A stretch of DNA of 64,000 nucleotides from Paraliobacillus ryukyuensis. GTDB taxonomy: Bacteria > Bacillota > Bacilli > Bacillales > Amphibacillaceae. The stretch covers positions 434,001 to 498,000 of the forward strand of contig NZ_QNRI01000001.1 of assembly GCF_003315295.1 (NCBI RefSeq), given 5' to 3'. This document shows positions 8,019 through 17,083 of this stretch, piece after piece; position 1 is the stretch's first letter; every line of letters begins with the position of its first letter. Both the position numbers and the translations under genes were made by a program. Below the pieces are notes generated by a model, which saw only the letters and a list, made by a program, of their open reading frames with translations, did not search any database and was not told where the DNA came from.

Positions 8019-8978
8019 TTAACGAGAACCTTTAATATATGGGTCACCACTAGCTTTAGGCGCTTCTGCTCTGCCAATAAAACCAGCTAAAGCAAGAATT
8101 GTTAAGACATATGGTGCAATTATTAGATACACAGATGGTACATCAGCTAAGAAAGGAATATTTGAACTGATAATACTTAAACTTTGAGCAAAGCCAAAGA
8201 ACAATGCTGCCCCTAATGCACCTATTGGGTGCCATTTACCAAATATTACAGCAGCAAGCGCCATAAAGCCTTGACCAACAATGGTAGATCCTGAAAAATT
8301 AAGCGCAATCGTTAAGGCAAATACCGATCCACCTAATCCTCCAAGTGCTCCAGAGAGCATAACCGCGATATAACGCATTTTATATACATTAATACCATTC
8401 GTGTCCGCAGCCATCGGATGCTCGCCAACAGAACGAAGACGCAAGCCAAATGCTGTTTTATAAAGAACAAACCAAATCAATATAGCTAATCCAATTGCTA
8501 AGTAAGACGTGTAATAAGCACCCGCGAAAAACATCTTCCCAATAACTGGTATATCTGATAATATCGGTACATTACTTGAATAGAATGGCTGTGATACCAT
8601 ATCTGTCTGGCCTTTCCCATACCATTGCTTCGTTAAAAACACACCTAACCCTACTGCAAGAAAGTTAATTGCTACACCACTTACTACTTGGTCAGCTCGA
8701 AAGGAAACTGAGGCAACTGCGTGTAGTAAAGAAAATAGCGCAGAAATAATTGCAGCTACAAGGATAGATACCCAAGGCGTTGCTGCGCCTAACACATCAG
8801 CAAACGTTAAGTTAAAAACAATACCGACAAAGGCTCCCATAACCATTAAACCTTCTAGACCAATGTTTACAACACCAGATCGTTCACTTAGCACACCACC
8901 TAGAGCGGTAAAAATAAGTGGAGCAGAATAAAATAATGCGATTGGAATAATAGATTGTAGGATATCTAAAAGTGCCAT
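8019..8978 (-). CDS. nupQ: Nucleoside ABC transporter permease NupQ (YufQ)
   Basis: This is an integral membrane permease of the branched-chain/RbsC-like family (BPD_transp_2) with about eight to ten hydrophobic segments over 319 residues. The conserved motifs GERSGVVNIGLEGLMVMGA (as LSERSGVVNIGLEG) and GLRLRSVGEHP are visible, the latter being the loop that contacts the ATPase. In B. subtilis NupNOPQ imports guanosine and other nucleosides. It is the last gene of the operon: nupP starts one base beyond its ATG and a terminator follows. It should pair with NupP in the membrane. Confidence 0.92.
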   Translation of the reverse strand: MALLDILQSIIPIALFYSAPLIFTALGGVLSERSGVVNIGLEGLMVMGAFVGIVFNLTFADVLGAATPWVSILVAAIISALFSLLHAVASVSFRADQVVSGVAINFLAVGLGVFLTKQWYGKGQTDMVSQPFYSSNVPILSDIPVIGKMFFAGAYYTSYLAIGLAILIWFVLYKTAFGLRLRSVGEHPMAADTNGINVYKMRYIAVMLSGALGGLGGSVFALTIALNFSGSTIVGQGFMALAAVIFGKWHPIGALGAALFFGFAQSLSIISSNIPFLADVPSVYLIIAPYVLTILALAGFIGRAEAPKASGDPYIKGSR

Positions 8979-10037
8979 TTATTTCTCCTCCTTTCTTAAC
9001 CGCAATAAAGCCCAACGAATGATGTAGCTTGATGCGACAAAGAAAATAATTAAAGCAATAACGATTTCTACTAATTCTGATGGTACACCTGCAGTGGTAG
9101 GCATGTTTAACGCACCTACTTTTAAAGCACCAAATAAGAAAGCAGAAATGACAATACCTAAACCAGTATTTCCTCCTAATAAGGCCACCGCGATCCCATC
9201 AAAACCTAAGTTGGTGAATGCGGAATGGGAAGGCATGTAACCGAACGTTCCCAGCCCTTCCATCGCACCTGCAAGTCCTGCAAAAGCGCCCGAAATGATC
9301 ATAGAAGTAATAATATTTTTCTTCACATTCATACCAGCGTATTTCGAAGCGTCCGGATTAAAACCGACTGCTCGAAATTCGTAACCAGCTGTTGTTTTTT
9401 CTAAAATAAACCACATAATAAAAGCGGCAAATAAAGCAATAAGAATTCCATAATGCATTCTTGAATATTCGGTAATTTGCATTAACCAATCAGACGCAAG
9501 CGATGCAGAATTCGCAATTGGATCTGAAGAATCGCCACCATCACTTAGTACATGTCGAATCATATAATTTGAAACGTGTAGGGCAATGTAGTTCAACATA
9601 ATCGTTATAATTACTTCATGAACACCTTTTGTAGCTTTTAACAGTCCAGGTAAAAAACCCCATAATGCACCTGCAAAGGCAGCTGCTAAAACTGCTAGTG
9701 GCAAGTGAATAATCATTGGTGCTTCGAAACTTGAACCTACCCATACTGCCGCAACCCATCCAACAATAACTTGACCTTCAGCACCAATGTTGAAAAGACC
9801 ACTTCGGAAGGCAAATGCAACAGCTAGTCCTGTTAAAATGTATGGTGTCACCTGACGAATAGTTTCACCGAAAAAGTAACCACTTCCAAATGCACCATTC
9901 CATAATGCTTGATAACCGTTTATTGGATTATACCCAAAAGCTAACATGATGATTGCACCAGCTAACAAACCAAGAAACACAGAAATTAGTGGCACTAATA
10001 TATTAAATAATCGATTAGTAAACATTTTACTGATCAC
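8979..10037 (-). CDS. nupP: Nucleoside ABC transporter permease NupP (YufP)
   Basis: This is the second permease of the nucleoside importer, with 352 residues and multiple transmembrane helices. It carries the family motifs FRSGLFNIGAEGQ near the N-terminus and YEFRAVGFNPDASKYAG, the cytoplasmic coupling loop. It overlaps nupO by 11 bp at its start and abuts nupQ, so the three are translationally linked. The YufP/YufQ heterodimer arrangement is the one known for the B. subtilis guanosine transporter. Substrate specificity cannot be read from the sequence. Confidence 0.92.
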   Translation of the reverse strand: MISKMFTNRLFNILVPLISVFLGLLAGAIIMLAFGYNPINGYQALWNGAFGSGYFFGETIRQVTPYILTGLAVAFAFRSGLFNIGAEGQVIVGWVAAVWVGSSFEAPMIIHLPLAVLAAAFAGALWGFLPGLLKATKGVHEVIITIMLNYIALHVSNYMIRHVLSDGGDSSDPIANSASLASDWLMQITEYSRMHYGILIALFAAFIMWFILEKTTAGYEFRAVGFNPDASKYAGMNVKKNIITSMIISGAFAGLAGAMEGLGTFGYMPSHSAFTNLGFDGIAVALLGGNTGLGIVISAFLFGALKVGALNMPTTAGVPSELVEIVIALIIFFVASSYIIRWALLRLRKEEK

Positions 10038-11556
10038 CCGCCTTCTGCTTTGTACTTCCGGCCATTAGCAAGCCAAGTTCTTGTTCGTTTGTTTCTTCAG
10101 GCTTCACATTGGCTACAATATTACCATCAAACATAACAGCAATACGATCGCTAACATTTAATATTTCATCCAATTCAAAAGATAATAGTAAAACAGCTTT
10201 TCCTTTATCTCTCTCTTCAATTAATCGCTTATGAATAAATTCAATTGCACCGACATCTAACCCTCTCGTTGGTTGCGCAGCAATTAATAGTTCTGGCGAA
10301 CGATCCACTTCTCTAGCAATAATTGCTTTCTGTTGGTTACCGCCAGATAAAGCACGTGCTGGCGTATAAGGACTTGGTGTCCGTACATCATACTCTTCAA
10401 TTAATTTGTTCGCATGTTTATAAATTTCTTTGAATGACAAAATTCCCATATTAGAAAACGGCTTTTTATAATAGGTTTGTAACACCATATTTTCACCAAT
10501 TGGATAATCAAGAACAAGCCCAAATTTATGTCTATCTTGAGGGATATGCGCCAATCCTGACTCCGTAATTTTTCGAGGTGATAAGTTGGTGATTAGTTTC
10601 CCGTTCAAACGAATGTCTCCAGTTTCAGCCTTTCGAAGTCCCGTAAGAGCTTCAATTAGTTCAGTCTGACCATTGCCGTCAATCCCAGCAATACCGACTA
10701 TCTCTCCTGCTTTTACGGAAAGGTCTAGTCCTTTTACCATCAACACATTACGGATGTCTTTCACTTCAAGACCTTTTATGCTAAGCACTTCTTCTTGCGG
10801 CTGAGCAGGCGATTTTTCTGTGGTGAAACTGATCTCTCGCCCAACCATTAAGGAAGCTAATTCATTAGGATTAGTTTCTTTTACATCAACCGTACCAATA
10901 CCTTCACCTTTTCTAATTACTGTACAACGATCACACACTTCCATAATTTCTTTTAATTTGTGTGTGATTAAAATGATCGAAATACCTTCTTTAATTAATG
11001 ATTTCATAATATTCATGAGTTCTTTGATTTCTTGCGGTGTGAGCACAGCTGTCGGTTCATCTAAAATCAACACTTCTGCTCCACGATACAATGTCTTCAA
11101 TATCTCTACACGTTGCTGCATGCCAACAGAAATATCTCGAATTTTGGCTCTCGGATCAACATCTAAACCATATTTTTTAGATAATTCCTCTATATCTTTT
11201 TCTGCCTTTTTGACATCAACCACTGTCCCACGCTTTGGCTCACTACCTAAGATAATATTCTGTGTTACCGTAAACGTGTCTACCAACATAAAATGCTGAT
11301 GCACCATACCAATGCCTAGATCATTGGCCACATTTGGATTGGTTATTTTTACTTGCTTACCTTTTACCCGTATCTCTCCTTGTTCTGGTTGATAAAGGCC
11401 AAATAAAACATTCATTAGCGTGGACTTACCTGCTCCATTTTCCCCTAAGAGTGCGTGGATCTCGCCTTGCTTCACTTGAAGATTTATATTATTATTCGCC
11501 ACAATACCAGGAAATTCTTTGCGTATGCGAAGCATTTCAACCACATAATTCTCCAT
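10027..11556 (-). CDS. nupO: Nucleoside ABC transporter ATP-binding protein NupO (YufO)
   Basis: This is a double-ATPase subunit of 509 residues. The first domain has Walker A GENGAGKST at about residues 38-46, signature SVGMQQRVEI and Walker B VLILDEPTAVL. The second has a degenerate Walker A (GIDGNGQTE) and an intact LSGGNQQK signature. This asymmetry is normal for the RbsA/YufO family. It energises NupP/NupQ on the cytoplasmic face. Between it and the binding-protein gene nupN lie a terminator and a MITE-like repeat, so its expression may depend on read-through or on a separate promoter. Confidence 0.94.
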   Translation of the reverse strand: MENYVVEMLRIRKEFPGIVANNNINLQVKQGEIHALLGENGAGKSTLMNVLFGLYQPEQGEIRVKGKQVKITNPNVANDLGIGMVHQHFMLVDTFTVTQNIILGSEPKRGTVVDVKKAEKDIEELSKKYGLDVDPRAKIRDISVGMQQRVEILKTLYRGAEVLILDEPTAVLTPQEIKELMNIMKSLIKEGISIILITHKLKEIMEVCDRCTVIRKGEGIGTVDVKETNPNELASLMVGREISFTTEKSPAQPQEEVLSIKGLEVKDIRNVLMVKGLDLSVKAGEIVGIAGIDGNGQTELIEALTGLRKAETGDIRLNGKLITNLSPRKITESGLAHIPQDRHKFGLVLDYPIGENMVLQTYYKKPFSNMGILSFKEIYKHANKLIEEYDVRTPSPYTPARALSGGNQQKAIIAREVDRSPELLIAAQPTRGLDVGAIEFIHKRLIEERDKGKAVLLLSFELDEILNVSDRIAVMFDGNIVANVKPEETNEQELGLLMAGSTKQKAGDQ

Positions 11557-11591
11557 GAATTTCTCACTCCTTCTACAAAGTATCTTACAAA

Positions 11592-11638
11592 AATCTGCAA
11601 ATGAAAAGGGGAGAGTTATTTCTCTTCATTTGAAGATT
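11592..11638 (-). repeat. Long hairpin just upstream of nupO
   Basis: AATCTGCAAATGAA (11592-11605) and TTCATTTGAAGATT (11625-11638) pair at 13 of 14 positions. On the minus-strand RNA the stem is followed by TTTTTG and then, about 35 bases later, the nupO start. It resembles a leader attenuator or a weak terminator, and no ligand or anti-terminator is apparent. Confidence 0.5.
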
Positions 11639-11653
11639 TTTATTGTTTAACAT

Positions 11654-12047
11654 TTATCAATTTTATAATTGCATCCACACTTATCAAACACGAACCTTAA
11701 ATTAATATTTCCTTTAACTGTTTTCTTTATAAATAAGTGAAGGAAGCAATTGGGGGAGATTCCTCGAAAATAAAAGGCTATTTTCTTCGTGCGATGATTC
11801 GCTGCCGAGGCGTTCCTTATCCTGACGGAAACGCTTCAACCGAAAATCCACTTTTGTTGATGAAGGAATGTTAGACTAAAACCGTCACGTCATGTGACAA
11901 CGTCTAGCTGACTCACGTCTTGTGGCCCCGAGGTCTTGCCTAGAAAGCAACCGCGTATGGACCGACTGAACGCATCAGATGCACTACATTTAGTCTGAAA
12001 TATCTTTCGTATTTTTTAATCAAACATTGTAATGATGTAATTGATTC
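11654..12047 (-). mobile_element. MITE-like element, family A copy 2 (A2), inside the nup operon
   Basis: This 394-bp element is collinear with A1 and, inverted, with A3 across the blocks GAAGGAAGCAATTGGGG, CCTCGAAAATAAAAGGC, CTTCGTGCGATGATTCGCTGCC, CACTTTTGTTGATGAAGG and TTAGACTAAAACCGTCACG. Its ends (TTATCAATTTTATAATT and, reverse-complemented, GAATCAATTACATCATT) match at 12 of 17 positions, more decayed than in A1. AACAT occurs directly outside both ends (11649-11653, 12048-12052), which looks like a target duplication. It separates the nupN terminator from nupO. Confidence 0.68.
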
Positions 12048-12053
12048 AACATA

Positions 12054-12090
12054 GATGAAAAAGGCTAGAAAATCTCTAGCCTTTTTCATC
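12054..12090 (-). terminator. Strong hairpin terminator after nupN
   Basis: A 16-bp perfect inverted repeat (GATGAAAAAGGCTAGA / TCTAGCCTTTTTCATC) with a five-base loop ends in TTTTT within the stem's 3' arm. It lies about 25 bases past the nupN stop. Because the stem is A-rich on one side, it could act in both directions. Such a site after a binding-protein gene often keeps its mRNA in excess over the permease genes. Confidence 0.85.
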
Positions 12091-12116
12091 ATTGAAAGCA
12101 ATTAAGATTTAAATTC

Positions 12117-13229
12117 TTACAATTCATCAAGGTAAGTTTCAAGTTCGTCGATTGTTTTAGGAACTGTTACTTCACCATCAAGAATTTTTTGTTTCCACTC
12201 TTCAACGGCTGCACCGATTTCTTCGGTATACGCTTCTTCATTTGTCTTCGCTACACCGACACCATCTTGTTTAAGACCAAAAGTTAATGTTTCTCCACCT
12301 GGGAATTCTCCATCAAGTGCTTGTTGTGCAACAGTTTGTACTGCAACATCCACACGTTTTAACATAGATGTTAAAGTTACATTCATATCACCAATTGCAC
12401 CTTCATCATACTGGTCACGGTCGACACCAATCACCCACACGTTTGCATCAGGGTCACCATTTTTGATGTCTTTCGCTTGTGCAAACACACCATTTCCAGT
12501 TGCACCAGAAGAATGATAAATAACGTCAACATCAGAATTGTACATATTTGCTGCAATTGCTTTTCCTTTATCAGGAGCTGCAAATGATTCAGCATAATCT
12601 ACTTCTACTTCAATATCAGGATTAACAGATTTAGCACCAGCTCGATAACCAGCTTCGAATTTTTTAATTAGGTCACTTTCTTCTCCACCAATGAATCCAA
12701 TTTTACCAGTTTCAGATTTCATTGCAGCTGCAACACCCACTAAGAAAGAACCTTGATGTTCAGCAAATGTAAGACTAGCTACGTTGTCTCCTTCAACTGC
12801 TGAATCAATAATTGCAAAGTTTGTATCTGGATTTTGTTTTGCCACCTTACCTAATGCATCTGCTAGTTTATAACCAACACCAAAAATCAAGTTATAATCT
12901 TGTTTTACTAAACGATTTAAGTTTGGCATGAAGTCTGCATCTTGTTCAGACTGTGCGTAATCATAGCCTGCACCTTTCTCTAAACCATTCTCGGCACCAA
13001 ATGCTTTTAGGCCTTCCCAAGAAGATTGGTTAAATGATTTATCATCTACACCACCAACATCAGTTACCATTGCAACACTAAAGTCATTCGTTCCTTCAGT
13101 TGTTCCCTCATCTGATGCCCCAGCATCTTCTTGTTCATTTGCATTCTCATCTGACGTTCCACAAGCAGCTAAAAGAAGCACAGCCGCAAAAAGCATACTA
13201 AATACTAGAAATAAATGATTTTTTTTCAT
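12117..13229 (-). CDS. nupN: Nucleoside-binding lipoprotein NupN (BmpA family)
   Basis: This is the extracellular substrate-binding lipoprotein of the nup importer. The signal peptide ends in the lipobox LAAC with Cys23 as the predicted lipidated residue, followed by an acidic Ser/Asn-rich linker. The mature part is a BmpA/PnrA-type periplasmic-binding fold (VAMVTDVGGVDDKSFNQSSWEG, split motifs at about residues 52-73; GVDRDQYDEG further on). Total length is 370 residues. GGGGGTAAAACA precedes the ATG. The gene lies 83 bp downstream of the regulator ymfC and is followed by a strong terminator. Confidence 0.93.
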   Translation of the reverse strand: MKKNHLFLVFSMLFAAVLLLAACGTSDENANEQEDAGASDEGTTEGTNDFSVAMVTDVGGVDDKSFNQSSWEGLKAFGAENGLEKGAGYDYAQSEQDADFMPNLNRLVKQDYNLIFGVGYKLADALGKVAKQNPDTNFAIIDSAVEGDNVASLTFAEHQGSFLVGVAAAMKSETGKIGFIGGEESDLIKKFEAGYRAGAKSVNPDIEVEVDYAESFAAPDKGKAIAANMYNSDVDVIYHSSGATGNGVFAQAKDIKNGDPDANVWVIGVDRDQYDEGAIGDMNVTLTSMLKRVDVAVQTVAQQALDGEFPGGETLTFGLKQDGVGVAKTNEEAYTEEIGAAVEEWKQKILDGEVTVPKTIDELETYLDEL

Positions 13230-13312
13230 TGTTTTACCCCCAAAAGTAATATTTATTTGATATTAAGTAGCAAATCCTAATCTGATGTAACGCATCACCT
13301 CCCTAAATAAAT

Positions 13313-14038
13313 TTAAGTTCTTTGACGTACGACATAAAAGCGAAACACATCAGGACGGAAATAATTTTCCGAAAATAAAACTGGTTCGTCCGATTCCGTA
13401 TAATGAATTTGCTTCAGTAATAGCATGGCTTGATCTGGTTGACAATTCAAAATCGGGGAGATTTTTTCATCGTAGCTAATTGGTTCAATAAAAGCCACCG
13501 CATAAGAAATTCGCATTTCACTATGCTCTTCTAATAATTGAAAAATAGAATGTTTACTATGTAGTTGGCTCATGGGCAAGAGTTGTTGATTAACTTTATC
13601 AATGCAATATACAACAGGGTCACCATCTGCAGTTCGAACCCGCTCGATCTTTGCAATCTTATCGGTTTCAGCTGATCGTAGATATTGGTAATCATACTTT
13701 GTAGGATTGACAATATCTGCAGAAACATACTGCGTACCAGGTGTTTTCCCAGCATGTTGAATCATTTTTGTTACACTACGTAACTGTTCAATCCCTGAAG
13801 AAAAAATTGGTTGGGAATTTATAAAAACCCCCACTCCTGCACGCCTTGTAAGAATGTCTTCGTTTACTGCAAGTTGGATAACTTCCTTCATTGTTTCATA
13901 AGATACTTGATAGTTTTTAGCTAGCTCGAAAACTGAAGGCAACTTTTCTTTTTCTTGAAAAAAACCATTTTCAATATCCTGTTTTAAAGTAAGTAATGTT
14001 TTCTCCATGTCTGTATGTGAATTTTCTTCGTAAGACAT
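13313..14038 (-). CDS. ymfC: GntR-family transcriptional regulator YmfC (UTRA domain)
   Basis: This 241-residue regulator has an N-terminal GntR winged helix (about residues 10-75, with LPSVFELAKNYQVSYETMKEVIQLA as the recognition region) and a C-terminal UTRA ligand-binding domain (about 95-235). Its wing motif RRAGVGVFI is typical. It lies directly upstream of nupNOPQ in the same direction, with no terminator between, so I infer that it controls the nucleoside importer. The effector is unknown. A clear GGAGG site precedes the ATG. Its long upstream region holds operator-like sequences and a repeat element. Confidence 0.9.
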   Translation of the reverse strand: MSYEENSHTDMEKTLLTLKQDIENGFFQEKEKLPSVFELAKNYQVSYETMKEVIQLAVNEDILTRRAGVGVFINSQPIFSSGIEQLRSVTKMIQHAGKTPGTQYVSADIVNPTKYDYQYLRSAETDKIAKIERVRTADGDPVVYCIDKVNQQLLPMSQLHSKHSIFQLLEEHSEMRISYAVAFIEPISYDEKISPILNCQPDQAMLLLKQIHYTESDEPVLFSENYFRPDVFRFYVVRQRT

Positions 14039-14165
14039 TCATGAACCTCCAGTATTTACAGCCAATTAATATGGTCACACAATAATATAACATTATTAAT
14101 TCGAGAAATAAATACTAAATTAGACATAAACTTTGGAAAAGCAGTGATTCTTATTAAATCAAGGA

Positions 14166-14223
14166 TGTAAACGGTTTATTTTCGGTAGGACGTCCAACCT
14201 CACAGGCGGTGTAAACGTTCTCT
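14166..14223. promoter_or_regulatory. Two cre-like sites upstream of ymfC-nup
   Basis: TGTAAACGTTCTCT (14210-14223) matches the CcpA cre consensus TGWAANCGNTNWCA at 13 of 14 positions and TGTAAACGGTTTAT (14166-14179) at 12 of 14. A 12-bp perfect inverted repeat interleaves with them. They lie about 130-185 bp upstream of the ymfC start. The match is suggestive of LacI/CcpA-family control but unproved. Confidence 0.4.
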
Positions 14224-14241
14224 TTTATGGGTTGGACGTCC
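14188..14241. repeat. 12-bp inverted repeat GGACGTCCAACC / GGTTGGACGTCC
   Basis: The arms at 14188-14199 and 14230-14241 are exact reverse complements with 30 bases between them, and each contains the palindrome GGACGTCC. The arms are GC-rich against an AT-rich background. They could be paired operators or the ends of a small insertion. Confidence 0.6.
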
Positions 14242-14298
14242 ATCCATATGACCAAATATACCCACGTTCACATTGAAATTCAACAAAAAATATACAGG

Positions 14299-14584
14299 AA
14301 AAGACTGGGAGAAAAGAGTAAAGGAATAGGAAAAATCCGAACGTTAACGTGTAAAAATATAACCCTTTGGCAAAATACTTCGCTTTCCTCGGGCACACAG
14401 CACGTGACGGTTTTAGTCTAATTTTTAGCCACTTCCCACAGTGGATCTTCGGCTTGTGGGACTGCGATTACTCGTACCATGGGACACATTTGCTTTTCAC
14501 GCAGAAGTCTACGTGTTTTGCCTACGCTTCGTTCACGTCGTTCAGATTGTTCTTTTTCTAAATTTGTTTTGTCCCAGTCTTTTT
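14299..14584 (+). mobile_element. Family B repeat element copy 1 (B1)
   Basis: The outer ends AAAAGACTGGGAGAAAA and (reverse-complemented) AAAAGACTGGGACAAAA match at 16 of 17 positions. An inner inverted repeat (GGCAAAATAC / GTGTTTTGCC, 14369-14378 and 14513-14522) bounds a core shared with B2: TCGGGCACACAG, CGTGACGGTTTT, GTGGATCTTCGGCT and GTGGGACTGCGATTACTCGT. Part of the core (GTGACGGTTTTAGTCTAA) is also in family A. No flanking direct repeat is obvious. Short open frames across it lack ribosome binding sites. Confidence 0.6.
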
Positions 14585-14602
14585 TGCTTCAAAAATAAAC
14601 TA

Positions 14603-16909
14603 TTAACTAGTTTGATGTTCTTGATAATCTGATACTAAAACCGATCGAGGTTTCGATCCTTCATATGGACCGACAATCCCTCTATCTTCCATCGCATCTA
14701 TTAACCTTGCAGCTCGAGTATATCCAATTCGAAAACGTCTTTGCAACATAGAGACACTAGCACTCTGCATTTCAATAATTAATTGTACAGCATCATCAAA
14801 CAATTCATCATCTACTTCATTTTTCACTTCTGATTCTTCTTCTGGAATCATTTCTTCTTGATATTGCGCTTTTTGCTGTTCTACACAATAATCGACTATT
14901 CTTTCGACTTCTTCATCAGAAAGAAAAGCACCTTGAATACGTGTTGGCTTTGAAGAACCTACTGGTGTGAAAAGCATATCGCCACGTCCCAATAATTTTT
15001 CAGCACCTCCAGAGTCTAAAATGGTTCGAGAATCTGTTTGTGAAGAAACACTAAACGCAATCCTGGAGGGAATATTTGCCTTTATAACACCAGTAATAAC
15101 ATCAACCGATGGACGTTGCGTAGCAATAATTAAATGGATTCCTGCTGCTCGTGCCATTTGCGCAAGTCGTGTGATCGCATCTTCTACTTCATTAGAAGCG
15201 ACCATCATTAAATCGGCGAGTTCATCTACTAAAACAACAATATAAGGAAGTTGTGGCTGTTGTTCTTCTGAAGAAGACGTTTGATTATAACGTTTAATAT
15301 AATCATTATATCCTTCGATATTTCGGTTTCCAGTATCAGAGAATAGTTCGTATCTTCTTTCCATCTCAGAAACTACTTTCTTCAGTGCTCTAGACGCTTT
15401 TTTTGGGTCTGTAACCACCGGTGTTAACAGATGAGGAATGCCATTGTAGATATTTAATTCTACTTTTTTAGGATCAATCATCATCATTTTTACTTCATGT
15501 GGCTTCGCTCGCATTAATATACTCGTAATAATTCCATTAATACAAACACTTTTACCACTTCCCGTTGCTCCCGCTACTAGTAAATGGGGCATTTTATTTA
15601 ATTCTGCAACAACAGCATCACCTGAAATATCTCGTCCTAACACAAATGAAAGAATAGATCCATTGATTGCTTGTTTTGATTCAAGTACTTCACGTAAAGA
15701 TACGGTAGCAATTTCTGTATTTGGTACTTCAATCCCTACAGCAGATTTTCCTGGGATTGGTGCTTCAATTCGGATATCTTTGGCAGCTAAAGCAAGTGCT
15801 AAATCATCGTGTAAATTAACAATCTTTGATACCTTTACACCTGCTTCAGGATAGATTTCATATTTGGTAACAGCCGGACCCACATGTACACGTGTAACTC
15901 TTGCTTTCACCCCAAAACTCTGGAAGGTTCGCTCTAATTTCCGAACAGTAGATTGAATTTCTCCTTTTGCTCGTTGGTTCTGTTGACTTTTTGGTTCTTC
16001 TAATAGAGTCATAGAAGGCAGCTGATAATCGACATTTTCCATCTCCGTTAATGGTAGAGTTGGTAGTGATTCGGCCTCTTCTGCTTTGTTAGCTGTTTTG
16101 TCCGAGTGTTTGTCTTCACTAGACTGATCTACTTTGTTCGCTTGTAACTCTTCTTGTTCATATGCAATATCGGTAAACTCTTGAATAACTGGCTCTATCG
16201 GTGTGTCCGAATGATTAAAATCTTCATCCATATCAGTAATTTCATTTTGTTCAATCGTTTCCATTGCATCTTGTTGCTCTTGTTTGCGTTTCTGTTTATC
16301 TACTGTTTGTGTTCTCCAATTTTTCAAAATCGTTTTAAGACTTGTCCAACGTTTTTCTAAGAAATCACCTAGTGAGAAATCAGTGATAAACAGGATACCT
16401 ATCACGATAGAAAAGAAGGCAACGATTTGCGCACCATTTGCTGAGAATAATATGTATGTAAAAGTAAACAATAGACCTCCAATTAGTCCACCACCCAATT
16501 CAGAAGCAGGTAATTGACCATTAAAATAACCAACATAATTATTCCAAGTTAATTGTAGAATCGATCCTCCGCTTGTTAGCATTGATTCGATCGCTTTAAT
16601 ATGTGTAATCAGTAGAACACTTAAAAACACAATTAGCAATCCTATCAATCTACGATTAAAAAACACCGGCATTTTCCGTTTAATCATTAGATATAACCCA
16701 GTAATAAACAAGACCAATGAAGCAATGCTGTACCAAATCCCTAAAAACAATCGAAACAATAACTCTAACCAATTAGGAATAACCCCTTCACTTATCGCAC
16801 TTGCGCCACTACCAAGAATGGCGAGAAAAATGAATAGTATACCCATTAGTTCGTATTTCAATTGTTGTTGCAGTTTCTTTTGATTAGGTTTCCTTTTCTT
16901 TTTTGCCAT
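14603..16909 (-). CDS. spoIIIE: DNA translocase SpoIIIE/FtsK
   Basis: This septal motor pumps chromosomal DNA; in sporulating Bacillus it moves the chromosome into the forespore. The 768-residue protein has about four transmembrane helices in the first 180 residues and an acidic, Gln-rich linker. A RecA-like motor domain follows, with Walker [13 protein letters not shown] and Walker B-type [14 protein letters not shown], and then a C-terminal winged-helix gamma domain ([24 protein letters not shown], last 60 residues) that reads polar DNA motifs. I start at [10 protein letters not shown], which has GAGGTG upstream. The upstream GTG overlaps that site. Confidence 0.94.
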   Translation of the reverse strand: MAKKKRKPNQKKLQQQLKYELMGILFIFLAILGSGASAISEGVIPNWLELLFRLFLGIWYSIASLVLFITGLYLMIKRKMPVFFNRRLIGLLIVFLSVLLITHIKAIESMLTSGGSILQLTWNNYVGYFNGQLPASELGGGLIGGLLFTFTYILFSANGAQIVAFFSIVIGILFITDFSLGDFLEKRWTSLKTILKNWRTQTVDKQKRKQEQQDAMETIEQNEITDMDEDFNHSDTPIEPVIQEFTDIAYEQEELQANKVDQSSEDKHSDKTANKAEEAESLPTLPLTEMENVDYQLPSMTLLEEPKSQQNQRAKGEIQSTVRKLERTFQSFGVKARVTRVHVGPAVTKYEIYPEAGVKVSKIVNLHDDLALALAAKDIRIEAPIPGKSAVGIEVPNTEIATVSLREVLESKQAINGSILSFVLGRDISGDAVVAELNKMPHLLVAGATGSGKSVCINGIITSILMRAKPHEVKMMMIDPKKVELNIYNGIPHLLTPVVTDPKKASRALKKVVSEMERRYELFSDTGNRNIEGYNDYIKRYNQTSSSEEQQPQLPYIVVLVDELADLMMVASNEVEDAITRLAQMARAAGIHLIIATQRPSVDVITGVIKANIPSRIAFSVSSQTDSRTILDSGGAEKLLGRGDMLFTPVGSSKPTRIQGAFLSDEEVERIVDYCVEQQKAQYQEEMIPEEESEVKNEVDDELFDDAVQLIIEMQSASVSMLQRRFRIGYTRAARLIDAMEDRGIVGPYEGSKPRSVLVSDYQEHQTS

Positions 16910-16990
16910 TTGTTTCACCTCAATTCAAGCAAAAATAATATTCATGTATGTGTAACCGCATTTATATCTATTATTGATTTAGAAGTGACA

Positions 16991-17015
16991 AACCCTCGTC
17001 ATTACGACAAGGGTT
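16991..17015 (-). terminator. Hairpin between ylzJ and spoIIIE
   Basis: AACCCTTGTC and GACGAGGGTT (minus strand) pair over ten positions with one G-U around GTAAT, but the following T-tract is poor (TTTGTC). It lies upstream of spoIIIE and beyond the A3 repeat, so it may once have ended the tepA-ylzJ transcript. Confidence 0.55.
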
Positions 17016-17083
17016 CTTTGCATCACGTGTATTCTATTATACCACAAACACTTGTTTCTGTAGTACGTAAAATTTATTTACTT

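Noticed and set aside
13263-13295. Eleven-codon leader peptide candidate before nupN
   Set aside because: The ATG abuts the Shine-Dalgarno sequence (two-base spacing), too close for normal initiation. Kept only as an observation.
14227-14632. Plus-strand open frames across B1, with similar phrases (LGHTARDGF, WIFGLWDCDYS) recurring in the frame at 44648-44863
   Set aside because: The similarity is explained by the repeated DNA. The frames have no ribosome binding sites, and the related stretch in A3 continues differently.
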